DNA of 64,000 nt. It comes from Psychroserpens mesophilus (lineage in GTDB: Bacteria > Bacteroidota > Bacteroidia > Flavobacteriales > Flavobacteriaceae). A program made the translations under genes and the position numbers. The stretch lies in NCBI RefSeq assembly GCF_000826645.1, contig NZ_JXJP01000008.1:248001-312000 (forward strand), given 5' to 3'. Of the stretch, positions 10,172 to 18,806 are shown one piece after another. Below the pieces are notes generated by a model. That model saw only the letters and a program-made list of their open reading frames with translations. It ran no database searches and was not told the origin of the DNA. Position 1 is the first letter of the stretch; each line of letters starts with the position of its first letter.

Positions 10172-11188
10172 CTAATTTATAAAACTCATTGTTTCTTTTA
10201 CTAAAACATTCCAATCGTATTGGTTTCTTAAAGTTATTAAATAGTCATTAATTTCTTTTAAGAATTGATCGGAAGCACAGACTTTCTTTAGTTTTTCAAG
10301 TTCAGATTCATCATCAATAAATAAAGGATAATTAGCGCCTAAATATTCTGAAATATCACCAATATTATTCGCTATTAAAGGAACTCCCATTGAAATAGCT
10401 TCTAAAACAACATTAGATGCCAAACAGTATTTTTGAAATAGAATGATACCTTTAGATGTACTATACAACTGTTTAAGCGTTTCGTCTTCAACAAATTTAC
10501 TTATAAAAGTTACTCTTTTATTTGCTGTATAAAAGTCTTTAAGTGTTTTGTCTCGACACAGTACAGTAAATGATGCATTAGTATCAATTTGACTAATTTT
10601 ATTAATTATATCTCGTTGCTTTTCGTGGTCTCGGTTACTAATACCTACTAATAAATATGTGTTTTCTTCAATTGAATTTGTATTTCGGTTCCAATACTCT
10701 AAATCAATACCATGTTTAATGATTTTTTTGTTTGGATGATTAATTAACATGCTTCCACTAGAAAGTCCTATTAATCCGTTGAACTCTTTAGACAAATTGT
10801 ATTTATAAAATGAAAACTCCTGACTTTCAGAAACAGGCCAATGGAGTGTTCCATAAATCTTAATGCTGTTTAAATTAAATTTCCTCTTAAGTAAAGGAAT
10901 TAAATAGGCATCCTTGTCAGCATATAAATAAAAAATAGTTCTTCTAAAAAATAATGCTTTAATAAAAACTATAAGCTCTTTACTATAATTTCTAGGCAGA
11001 TAATGTTTTGGATATGACTTTTTAAATTGTGTAATAATTTTAGTTATAAATTTACTTGCCTTTACACTTTTAAAAGAAGAATCGTAATTTACAATTTGCT
11101 CATAACCTGAGTGATTTCGCTTTTTTCGGCGTTTATAAATGTCAAATCTATTAATACATAATATGTTTTTATTTTCTGAAATTCTCAT
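10172..11188 (-). CDS. Glycosyltransferase family 4-like
   Basis: A GT-B-like glycosyltransferase of 338 residues. The N-terminal acceptor domain is divergent. The C-terminal domain is recognisable from LLVGISNRDHEKQRDII (start of the donor domain) and the EX7E-like segment ASNVVLEAISMGVPLIANNIG, about residues 258-278. The gene is notably AT-rich compared with the export genes and is flanked by short spacers of about 25-47 bases. It is probably part of the strain-specific assembly cassette. Donor and acceptor are unknown. Confidence 0.75.
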   Translation of the reverse strand: MRISENKNILCINRFDIYKRRKKRNHSGYEQIVNYDSSFKSVKASKFITKIITQFKKSYPKHYLPRNYSKELIVFIKALFFRRTIFYLYADKDAYLIPLLKRKFNLNSIKIYGTLHWPVSESQEFSFYKYNLSKEFNGLIGLSSGSMLINHPNKKIIKHGIDLEYWNRNTNSIEENTYLLVGISNRDHEKQRDIINKISQIDTNASFTVLCRDKTLKDFYTANKRVTFISKFVEDETLKQLYSTSKGIILFQKYCLASNVVLEAISMGVPLIANNIGDISEYLGANYPLFIDDESELEKLKKVCASDQFLKEINDYLITLRNQYDWNVLVKETMSFIN

Positions 11189-11212
11189 AAAACATTAAAT
11201 AATTGATAGTGT

Positions 11213-12052
11213 TTATTCCTCCAAATAACCTGTGTTTTTTAGAGAATCAAGTGATGGAAAATAAAAATCATCAATACCTACGTTTTTGGTTTTAACTGTT
11301 GGCTTATCTAGTAAAAAATTTGATGAATGAATATCTTTTAAGCCTTCTGGCAATTCAAGGTCGATAGACAGGAAATAATCTCTATACTTAAAAAGCGGTT
11401 CATCACTTTGCGGTTTAACAAACACACATGGTTTTTCGAGTGCATGAGCAAATATTATTCCGTGTAAGGAAGAGGTATAGATGACTTTTGATTTTAAAAA
11501 TTCTTTAGCTATAACATCTGGCTTATTATCGATGTTTATAATTTTAAACTGTTTTGGATATTTCCCTTTATATACGTTAGCATCTCGATAATGAGGTAAG
11601 AAAACAACTTGTTTTTCACTTTTCTTATTTAAATCTAAATTGTAAACCTCTTTTATTAAAAGACCTGGATCATATTCAAATTTCAGGTTGGATAAATCAG
11701 CATTGTGTTTTTCAAAAAGCGTTTTAGTTAAAGGTCCTCTGACACCATTAATTGTTAAAGAGGCAATTAAATCTGAGTCAAACGCAATGTCATTTCCTTT
11801 CCAGCCAATTCCATTTATAATATCTCCATGTTTAACTTCGTTCATTATAGAGCCAACCATAAGTAGCCTTTTCCCTTCATCTTTAACATTTGATGGATTA
11901 ACACCATAAAGATATTTTATTAAATCAATATTAAATATATCTCCAGCATTTCCATGTTTAAAAACTAAACGTTCAGGATAGCGAAATTTATATTTATAAT
12001 ATTTATAAGTAGAAACTTTTCTTTTCTGCCAATAAAAGGTTCTTAAGGCCAT
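11213..12052 (-). CDS. Polysaccharide pyruvyl transferase family protein
   Basis: The 279-residue protein matches the pyruvyl-transferase family (CsaB, GumL, ExoV). It has the early glycine-rich loop HGNAGDIFNIDLI around residue 33, ITINGVRGPLT-type strands, and the hallmark SSLHGIIFAHALEKP near residue 195, whose His-Gly lies in the PEP-binding site. The reaction moves enolpyruvate from PEP onto a sugar to form a pyruvate ketal, adding a negative charge. The start overlaps the upstream GH130-like gene by ten bases. With sulfation and uronic acid, this predicts a strongly anionic polymer. Confidence 0.82.
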   Translation of the reverse strand: MALRTFYWQKRKVSTYKYYKYKFRYPERLVFKHGNAGDIFNIDLIKYLYGVNPSNVKDEGKRLLMVGSIMNEVKHGDIINGIGWKGNDIAFDSDLIASLTINGVRGPLTKTLFEKHNADLSNLKFEYDPGLLIKEVYNLDLNKKSEKQVVFLPHYRDANVYKGKYPKQFKIINIDNKPDVIAKEFLKSKVIYTSSLHGIIFAHALEKPCVFVKPQSDEPLFKYRDYFLSIDLELPEGLKDIHSSNFLLDKPTVKTKNVGIDDFYFPSLDSLKNTGYLEE

Positions 12053-12930
12053 ATATTTATTGTTTTTATAGTAGCTATGTTCCAGTCTATATCGTTTATT
12101 CCATAGCTTATAACCAGATCATTATCATGTATTTGAATTCCAGAGAAATAACTACACGAAATAAGGTTTTTATTAAACTTATGCTGCTCACCAAGTAAAG
12201 ACTTTAATGAATGTATTAATATACGCTTATTAACTTTTAGAGCAGGTTTAGCATTCATATTTAGGGTACATGGTTTTCCTATATATAATCGTTTCCGTTT
12301 TCTAAAGTATTTTTTATGAGCAATAAAACCATAGTTACCATCTATTTCAACTAAAGGTGTTCCTATAGAATAGTTAATAAAGTTTTGTGTTTTATCAGTA
12401 AAATACGCTTTAAAACGTATTTGTTTCTCTTTAATTTCTGTCGCTTCCAATAATGTTAATGGATTTAAACTATAAAGAGCTAATAGTTTACCTTTATGAT
12501 TAAAGAAAGCCCAGTTTTTTTCGGTTCTCATTCGCTCTACATAATTACAAATAAAATAATTACCAATAGAATTGTTTTCGATATCTAAGAGAAAAATTGA
12601 ATTAACGTCTTTAATTGCATCTCCTGTATTAAAGGTACAATGCACCTTATCGTTCATAATAAACATCTTAGGATCAGCTACTTTTATAACATTCTCATTT
12701 TTCAAAAAATATTCCGAAAGATTAATACAATTAATTATACGGTCTCCCTCGAGAACATAAATAAAGGCTAATATTGCTTTTGATTTGTCGTCATAAACAC
12801 GAAATGCTACATACACAAATCCGTTATGTATTACCAAACTAGAATTAAAAACAAATTTGTTTTTGTTAAGCTCATTCAACAACGTATTAGAAAGCGGGAA
12901 ACGTGGACTATTCTTTAATTGTTTAAGCAT
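12043..12930 (-). CDS. GH130-like five-bladed beta-propeller protein
   Basis: No standard name came to mind at first. The order of motifs resembles the GH130 mannoside phosphorylase/mannosidase fold: VADPKMF (84-90, equivalent to the DPR strand), EKNWAFF (137-143), YSLNP (153-157), GTPLVEIDGNYGFIAH (190-205), YFSGIQI (261-267) and SYGINDID (275-282). Length (295 aa) and lack of a signal peptide also fit. In a biosynthetic operon it could trim, phosphorolyse or bind the nascent glycan, or act with the adjoining GT34-like enzyme, which it overlaps by eight bases. The general acid position seems altered relative to active GH130 enzymes, so catalysis is uncertain. Confidence 0.5.
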   Translation of the reverse strand: MLKQLKNSPRFPLSNTLLNELNKNKFVFNSSLVIHNGFVYVAFRVYDDKSKAILAFIYVLEGDRIINCINLSEYFLKNENVIKVADPKMFIMNDKVHCTFNTGDAIKDVNSIFLLDIENNSIGNYFICNYVERMRTEKNWAFFNHKGKLLALYSLNPLTLLEATEIKEKQIRFKAYFTDKTQNFINYSIGTPLVEIDGNYGFIAHKKYFRKRKRLYIGKPCTLNMNAKPALKVNKRILIHSLKSLLGEQHKFNKNLISCSYFSGIQIHDNDLVISYGINDIDWNIATIKTINIWP

Positions 12931-13693
12931 TTTTTAATAATTTTCTTAAACGGTTAAAAAATGATTTGTTTTGTGTTTTTGACGCAGCATTGCATGTTTC
13001 CTCTGTAGCTATTCCATATTTCTCTAAATAAGCGTTAGGTACTAAAGAAGCATGTAAATTCAATTTATCTTGGACTTGAAGGTAAAGTTGTTTTTTAACG
13101 GGTCCTCTACCAGTAAAATGAAGTATTAAAGGGTCATGAATATCGTGTTCAAAAAGATTTTCATATCTACTATTAAAAAATTTATAATCGAATAAGTCAA
13201 CTTTACCTTTGTAATCTTCCTTTTCTAAAAGCAAGTATATCATAACATCTTGATCGCCATTAGTATAATACCCTAAATCTTCTTTCCACCATTCTTTTAC
13301 GACACTGAATTCTGTGTTTAAAACCTCATTAAAAAACTGTTTAGATAACGAATTACACTTAACTATAAATTGTCCTGAACTGAAGTAAGTCTTCAGCTCT
13401 TTAAACTCTGGACTCTTACAGATTGAAATGAAGCTATCGTTTTTAGGAGCATAGTCCATGATATCTTTTTCCATGTTCATAAAAAAAGCATCATCATCTA
13501 TCCAAATGATATAGTCGTAATTATCTATATATTGTAAAACATAAGCAATCTTATTTAAGTAGTTATTGCTTAGTGTCGTTGGCCAGTTACAATGAATGTA
13601 TGTATAATTATGCGCATCAGCATAAATCCTATGATTAATTGGAGTTTTGAATACTGTGGCAGGAAATCTACCTGATAAAATACATATATTCAT
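12923..13693 (-). CDS. GT34-like glycosyltransferase (GMA12/MNN10 type)
   Basis: The 256-residue protein starts with a strand and loop (NICILSGRFPATVFK). It contains IIWIDDDAFFMN around residues 62-73, the metal-binding DxD of GT34-type enzymes, preceded by the typical HR.YA..HNY segment (21-30). Downstream are NGDQDVMIYLL and a late HFTGRG, equivalent to the conserved C-terminal His-Phe-x-Gly. GT34 is best known from fungal and plant galactosyl/xylosyltransferases, and bacterial members are less common. It forms an overlapping pair with the GH130-like gene. The family call is from motif order only. Confidence 0.6.
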   Translation of the reverse strand: MNICILSGRFPATVFKTPINHRIYADAHNYTYIHCNWPTTLSNNYLNKIAYVLQYIDNYDYIIWIDDDAFFMNMEKDIMDYAPKNDSFISICKSPEFKELKTYFSSGQFIVKCNSLSKQFFNEVLNTEFSVVKEWWKEDLGYYTNGDQDVMIYLLLEKEDYKGKVDLFDYKFFNSRYENLFEHDIHDPLILHFTGRGPVKKQLYLQVQDKLNLHASLVPNAYLEKYGIATEETCNAASKTQNKSFFNRLRKLLKNA

Positions 13694-13718
13694 TAAGTTA
13701 TAGATGTAACATTAAAAT

Positions 13719-15011
13719 TTATTGATTTACTACATCCCATTTAGCTTCATTAAAAATAATACTGTTATGACTTTTTCTTCTAGTGATACTATAAAATCTA
13801 TCATTAGGTTTATTAGGCAATATTTCAAATGAAATAAATTGATCTTTGTAGTCTAATAGTTCTTTACCATCTAAAATACTCATTGATAATTTATAAATAC
13901 TATCTAATAGAAACAAATCGCCAGATGTAGATAGCTTAATTTTAAAATCGTTTAGCTGATTTTTTTGAAGTGGCTCATCAACATAATCATTACTTCTCCA
14001 AGTAACAATACTTACATTATTTACATCAGTAATTCTTAGACTAAATATTGGGTTTCTAATTTCAGAACTCACTTTAACTGAAACTACAAATACCATTGGT
14101 TCTCCTGAGCAAAAAGAAGACGCTATTTCTTGAGATGCATTTTGAATTTCAAACTTTTGAAACTTTGATCTAAAAACCTCTTTATCTAAATTAAAATCTA
14201 CAAATCCTTTAGACACTTCACTATTATTTAGATATTTATCAACACCAACTTGCGTATCTCCTTCAAAAGTCACTAGTCCGTTTTCTAAAATTATAACTCT
14301 TGAGCATAAATCCTGAACAGCAGCCATGTTATGACTTACAAACAAAACCGTTCGACCATCTTGCTTACTAATGTCTTGCATTTTCCCAATTGCCTTTTTT
14401 TGAAATTCGGCATCACCAACAGCCAATACTTCGTCAACAACTAAAATATCTGGTTCTAGAAAAGCTGCAACAGCAAACGCCAGTCTTACGCGCATTCCGC
14501 TACTATAGCGTTTAACAGGAGTATCTATATATCCTTCACAACCTGAAAAACTAATAATCTCTTGCTCTTTATTTTTAATTTCACGTTTGGTCATTCCAAG
14601 AATAGCACCATTGAGATAGATATTTTCTTTTCCGGTTAATTCTGGATGAAAACCAGTACCAACTTCTAACAACGAAGCTATTCTACCTTTAGTTTTTATT
14701 TGACCTTGAGTTGGACTAGTAACTTTAGATAAAATTTTTAAGAGTGTTGATTTTCCTGCACCATTTTTACCAATAATACCTAAAACCTCTCCTTGCTGGA
14801 GTTCAAAACTAATATCCCTTAAAGCCCAAACATAGCTAGATTTAGATGCTACACTTCTATTATTAGCTGCACCTATTTTTAAATATGGATCTTCTTTGCC
14901 TCTTATTTTATGCCACCAACGATTAAGGTCGTGGCTTAAAGTTCCAGTCCCAACAACACCTAATCGATATTGTTTGCTAATATTTTCAACTTTTAAAATA
15001 ATTTGAGACAT
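13719..15011 (-). CDS. wzt: ABC transporter ATP-binding protein with C-terminal glycan-binding domain (Wzt type)
   Basis: This 430-residue protein is the ATPase of a polysaccharide exporter. Walker A is GKNGAGKST (81-89), the signature is YSSGMRVRLAFA (about 169-180) and Walker B ILVVDEVLAVGD follows. The ATPase domain ends near residue 250. The remaining 170 residues form a beta-rich domain like the Wzt carbohydrate-binding domain, which in O9a-type systems recognises the chain-terminating group before export. The gene overlaps the permease by one base. The C-terminal domain hints that the exported chain carries a recognisable terminal modification, for which the two operon methyltransferases are candidates. 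Confidence 0.9.
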   Translation of the reverse strand: MSQIILKVENISKQYRLGVVGTGTLSHDLNRWWHKIRGKEDPYLKIGAANNRSVASKSSYVWALRDISFELQQGEVLGIIGKNGAGKSTLLKILSKVTSPTQGQIKTKGRIASLLEVGTGFHPELTGKENIYLNGAILGMTKREIKNKEQEIISFSGCEGYIDTPVKRYSSGMRVRLAFAVAAFLEPDILVVDEVLAVGDAEFQKKAIGKMQDISKQDGRTVLFVSHNMAAVQDLCSRVIILENGLVTFEGDTQVGVDKYLNNSEVSKGFVDFNLDKEVFRSKFQKFEIQNASQEIASSFCSGEPMVFVVSVKVSSEIRNPIFSLRITDVNNVSIVTWRSNDYVDEPLQKNQLNDFKIKLSTSGDLFLLDSIYKLSMSILDGKELLDYKDQFISFEILPNKPNDRFYSITRRKSHNSIIFNEAKWDVVNQ

Positions 15012-15886
15012 TATATTGTATCTATAAATGATTTTTCGGTTTTGTTGAAAATTATTAAACCAAATAAAAACAACAAAACACTAATAATTAAAGTATAAAA
15101 GAAACCGAACCAAGTAAAAGTCCCTGTGTTTAAAACAATATATCTAAAACCTTCTATAATTTGAGTTAACGGATTATATTCAACAAATAACGCCACAGTT
15201 GGAGGAAATTTAGCTCTAGCCTCAGAAACTGGGTATGGCACAGCTGAGACGTACATTAGCAACTGAGTGGCAAATCCAATCATAATGGATAAATCTCTAT
15301 ACTTTGTAGTCATCGACGAAATAATCATTCCTAGACCAAGTCCCAATAATGCCATCATTAAAATATACAACGGAAATAAGTACCATACACTACTCAAACT
15401 TACTTCCATTCCTCCTTGAATGTAGTAAACATAGAAGAATAATAAAATAACAAATTGAATAGCTAATTTCAAGAGGTTAGAAATAGTTATTGAAAGTGGC
15501 ATAATAACTCTTGGGAAATAGACTTTTCCAAAAATAGCTTTATTGGCCGTAAAAGTTGAAGATGTTTTAGTTAAACACTCTTTAAAGTAATTCCAAGCTG
15601 TAATTCCAGCAAGATTGAATAAAAAGGGTGGCACACCATTCGTATTAATACTTCCTAAATTATTAAATACCAAAGTAAAAATAACAGACGTAAATAATGG
15701 CTGGATTATAAACCATAAAGGACCTAAAACTGTTTGCTTATATACCGTAATTATATCTCGTTTTACAAATAAGAATAATAAATCTCGGTAACGCCAAATT
15801 TCTCTAAAGTTTAAATCAATAAATTTTCCTTTAGGAGAAATAGTATAAAGCCATTCTTCTTTATGATTTTCACTCAAAATCCTCAA
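15011..15886 (-). CDS. wzm: ABC-2 type polysaccharide transporter permease (Wzm type)
   Basis: A 291-residue inner-membrane permease. A cytoplasmic amphipathic N-terminus (FREIWRYRDLLFLFVKRDI) with VYKQTVLGPLWFIIQP precedes about six membrane segments, the standard ABC-2 layout. With the following Wzt it would move the completed lipid-linked glycan across the inner membrane. No ATG is available: the frame opens with TTG at 15886, and a second TTG at 15877 would give a product starting SENHKEEWL, which fits relatives equally well. The start is therefore uncertain by three codons. Confidence 0.9.
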   Translation of the reverse strand: MRILSENHKEEWLYTISPKGKFIDLNFREIWRYRDLLFLFVKRDIITVYKQTVLGPLWFIIQPLFTSVIFTLVFNNLGSINTNGVPPFLFNLAGITAWNYFKECLTKTSSTFTANKAIFGKVYFPRVIMPLSITISNLLKLAIQFVILLFFYVYYIQGGMEVSLSSVWYLFPLYILMMALLGLGLGMIISSMTTKYRDLSIMIGFATQLLMYVSAVPYPVSEARAKFPPTVALFVEYNPLTQIIEGFRYIVLNTGTFTWFGFFYTLIISVLLFLFGLIIFNKTEKSFIDTI

Positions 15887-15941
15887 AATTAATAATTAAC
15901 ACGAATATACTAAATTCACAATGAGCATAAAATTCACAGAA

Positions 15942-16922
15942 CTAGTCAATAAAATAGTTCCATGTAATTGCCAAGCCTTCTCTAACAGTAAATTTAGGTT
16001 GATATCCTAATAATTTTTCCGCTTTAGAAATATTAGCTAAAGAATCTCTTACATCACCTAGTCTTGGTGGACCGTAAACAGCTTCAATATCTGAATTAGC
16101 AGAATCCTTAAGAGAATTCCATAAATAATTCACACTAATTCGCTCACCACATGCTACATTAAACACCTGGTTTTTGGCAGCTTGAGAAGCAAAAAAGCCT
16201 TTAATATTTGCTTGAACAGCATTATCGACATAAGTAAAGTCACGAGTTTGCTCACCATCGCCATTTATCTTAGGAGAATTATTATCTTTCAATGCCTGCA
16301 TGAACAAAGGAATTACTGCTGCATAAGCACCATCTGGACTCTGCTTTGGGCCGAATACATTGAAATATCTCAATCCGATAACATCTGTATCGTAGGTTTT
16401 ACCAAAAACATCAGCATATAATTCGTTTACATATTTTGTAACAGCGTAAGGTGACAAAGGTTTACCAATGTTATCTTCAACCTTGGGAAGCGAAAGACTA
16501 TCTCCATAAGTTGAACTTGATGCTGCATAAATCATGCGCTTTACTGAAGGTGAATCCTTTAAAGCAATCATCATATTCAAAAATCCAGAAATATTTACAG
16601 CATTCGTTGTAGCTGGATCATTTATTGAACGTGGCACAGAACCTAAAGCAGCTTGATGGGTCACATAATCAATGCCATTCATAGCATCTTTGCAAGTTTG
16701 TAAATCTCGAATATCACCTTCAATCAATTCAAATGAAGGGTTATTGTGAAATTCTAATAAATTTTTGCGATGACCGTTTGAAAAATTATCAAGAACGCGA
16801 ACTTTTTTTGCTCCGTATTTTAAAAGATATTCTACAATATTAGAGCCAATAAAACCTCCTCCTCCAGTGACAAGGAATGATAACTGACTTAAATCTTCTG
16901 AATGGTATTTATGTTCGTACAT
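15942..16922 (-). CDS. UDP-N-acetylhexosamine 4-epimerase, SDR family (WbpP/TviC-like)
   Basis: A 326-residue extended SDR. The NAD loop is TGGGGFIGSN (19-28), the catalytic Ser/Tyr/Lys set is visible as AASSSTYG and YAVTK (Tyr and Lys four apart), and LRYFNVFGP follows. These features group it with the WbpP/TviC epimerases that interconvert UDP-GlcNAc(A) and UDP-GalNAc(A). It directly follows and touches the dehydrogenase gene (ATG/TAA overlap), the same pair as in Vi antigen and Pseudomonas O6 loci. The pair probably supplies UDP-GalNAcA to the capsule. Confidence 0.85.
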   Translation of the reverse strand: MYEHKYHSEDLSQLSFLVTGGGGFIGSNIVEYLLKYGAKKVRVLDNFSNGHRKNLLEFHNNPSFELIEGDIRDLQTCKDAMNGIDYVTHQAALGSVPRSINDPATTNAVNISGFLNMMIALKDSPSVKRMIYAASSSTYGDSLSLPKVEDNIGKPLSPYAVTKYVNELYADVFGKTYDTDVIGLRYFNVFGPKQSPDGAYAAVIPLFMQALKDNNSPKINGDGEQTRDFTYVDNAVQANIKGFFASQAAKNQVFNVACGERISVNYLWNSLKDSANSDIEAVYGPPRLGDVRDSLANISKAEKLLGYQPKFTVREGLAITWNYFID

Positions 16923-18214
16923 TATAATCTGGCGTCAACAATATGTTTAGGAAGTAAGGATTTAACATCGAAGATGACTCCTATATCTGATTTCATTTTT
17001 TGTAAATCTAATTCTAAAAACTCATTATGCGAAACAGCTAGTACTATCGCATCGTAGTCTGAGCGTAATTTTGAAGCATCGTCTAACAAATCAAATCCAT
17101 ATTCGTGCTTCACTTCATCTTTAGAAGCCCAAGGATCAAAAACATCTATGTTTGTATTGTAGGTTTCAAATTCTTCAATAATATCAATAACTCTAGAATT
17201 TCTAATATCTGGACAATTTTCTTTGAAAGTAATGCCCAAAACCAAGACATTAGAATCTTTAATTCTAGCGCCTTTTTTAATCATCATTTTAACGGTTTCT
17301 TGAGCTACGTAACCTCCCATGCTATCGTTCATTTTTCGACCAGCAAGAATAATTTCAGGATTGTAACCAGACTCAATTGCTTTTTGGGCTAAATAATAAG
17401 GATCTACACCAATGCAATGTCCTCCAACAAGTCCTGGACTGAAATTTATAAAATTCCATTTGGTTCCAGCAGCTTCAAGTACAGCCTTTGTATCAATGTC
17501 TAATAATCTAAATATTTTAGACAACTCATTAACAAAAGCAATATTGATATCTCTTTGAGAGTTTTCAATAACTTTAGCAGCTTCAGCCACTTTAATAGAA
17601 GGTGCACAATGTGTTCCTGCTGTAATGATGCTCTTATATAAATCGTCAACTACTTTTGCAATTTCAGGCGTTGAACCTGAAGTCACTTTAAGAATCTTAG
17701 TTACTGTATGTTTTTTATCTCCTGGATTAATACGCTCTGGCGAATAACCAGCGTAAAAATCAGAATTAAATTTGAGTCCAGATTTTTCTTCTAAAATAGG
17801 TACACAAATGTCTTCAGTCACACCTGGATACACAGTAGACTCATAAATAACAATGTCATTTTTCTTCAATACCTTGCCTACACTCTCACTAGCTTTAACT
17901 AAAGGTGTAAAAACAGGACGTTTCAATTCATCAGTAGGTGTTGGTACAGTAATGATATAAATATTAGATGATTTTATATCTTCAAGGTCATTGGAAATAA
18001 ATAGACCCGTTTGTGCATTTACATCAGTTGTTAAAACGGATTTTAAGTAATCATCTTCAACTTCTAATGTTTTATCGACACCGCTTTTAAGCTCATTTAT
18101 ACGTTTTTCATTGATATCAAAACCAACTACAAAATATTTTTTTGCAAACTCTACTGCTAGTGGCAATCCTACATAACCAAGGCCAAGAATTGTTATTTTT
18201 TGTGTATTATTCAT
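16922..18214 (-). CDS. tviB: UDP-HexNAc 6-dehydrogenase (TviB/WbpO family)
   Basis: The 430-residue nucleotide-sugar dehydrogenase oxidises C6 of UDP-GlcNAc or UDP-GalNAc with two NAD. Its N-terminal Rossmann motif is ILGLGYVGLPLAVEF (9-23). The conserved YESTVYPGVTED and GYSPERINPGD segments follow, and the catalytic cysteine lies in GGHCIGVDPYYL. The sequence pattern is that of TviB/WbpO and not of UDP-glucose dehydrogenases. It forms a coupled pair with the epimerase gene. Which epimer is the true substrate cannot be decided from sequence. Confidence 0.88.
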   Translation of the reverse strand: MNNTQKITILGLGYVGLPLAVEFAKKYFVVGFDINEKRINELKSGVDKTLEVEDDYLKSVLTTDVNAQTGLFISNDLEDIKSSNIYIITVPTPTDELKRPVFTPLVKASESVGKVLKKNDIVIYESTVYPGVTEDICVPILEEKSGLKFNSDFYAGYSPERINPGDKKHTVTKILKVTSGSTPEIAKVVDDLYKSIITAGTHCAPSIKVAEAAKVIENSQRDINIAFVNELSKIFRLLDIDTKAVLEAAGTKWNFINFSPGLVGGHCIGVDPYYLAQKAIESGYNPEIILAGRKMNDSMGGYVAQETVKMMIKKGARIKDSNVLVLGITFKENCPDIRNSRVIDIIEEFETYNTNIDVFDPWASKDEVKHEYGFDLLDDASKLRSDYDAIVLAVSHNEFLELDLQKMKSDIGVIFDVKSLLPKHIVDARL

Positions 18215-18216
18215 CT

Positions 18217-18804
18217 TTAATTAACTATCGATTTCAAAATAAAGTTCAAATCTAAAGAAAAACTATAATTCTCAATGTATTTTTTGTTTAATTTGACTTT
18301 ATCAGGCCAAATAATCGTTCTATTGTAGGTTTCAGGGTCAAGTTGTTGCGCCAAGATACGTTCTTCGTCTTTGTATTTTAATGTTGCCGGACCTGTTATA
18401 CCTGGTTTAATTTTTAGAATTATTTTATCATCTCCTTCTAATTCATCTGCAAAACCAGGCAAATCTGGTCTTGGACCAACAAATCCCATGGTTCCAAAAA
18501 GAACATTAAAAATTTGAGGCAGTTCGTCAAGTTTAAATCGACGTAAAAACTTTCCGAAGCGTGTAGCACTCAAATCCAATTGCCCTAAAACATGTGCTTC
18601 CTTACGTAAAGTTCTGATTTTATATATGTGGAATAGCTTACCATGTTGACCTACTCTTTTTTGTAGAAACAATCCAAACTGACCAGTATCAATGGTTGCA
18701 ATAACAACGAATAAAATAATTGGAATGATCAACACAGGTATCAGTAAAATAGAAAATAATAAGTCGAAAGACCGTTTTACTTTTAGTTGTGTTTTAGTTA
18801 TCAC
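18217..18804 (-). CDS. Initiating sugar-1-phosphate transferase (bacterial sugar transferase, WcaJ/PglC core)
   Basis: A 195-residue monotopic phosphoglycosyl transferase that would start the glycan by moving a sugar-1-phosphate onto undecaprenyl phosphate. A re-entrant hydrophobic helix is at residues 12-36, followed by the catalytic region with RVGQHGKLFHIYKIRTLR, the Asp-Glu pair in FKLDELPQ and VGPRPDLP. It lacks the extra membrane segments of full WcaJ, so it is the small PglC-like version. It starts with GTG, two bases after the wzc stop region, and is placed next to the export genes, as expected for the initiating enzyme. Confidence 0.88.
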   Translation of the reverse strand: MITKTQLKVKRSFDLLFSILLIPVLIIPIILFVVIATIDTGQFGLFLQKRVGQHGKLFHIYKIRTLRKEAHVLGQLDLSATRFGKFLRRFKLDELPQIFNVLFGTMGFVGPRPDLPGFADELEGDDKIILKIKPGITGPATLKYKDEERILAQQLDPETYNRTIIWPDKVKLNKKYIENYSFSLDLNFILKSIVN

Positions 18805-18806
18805 AA

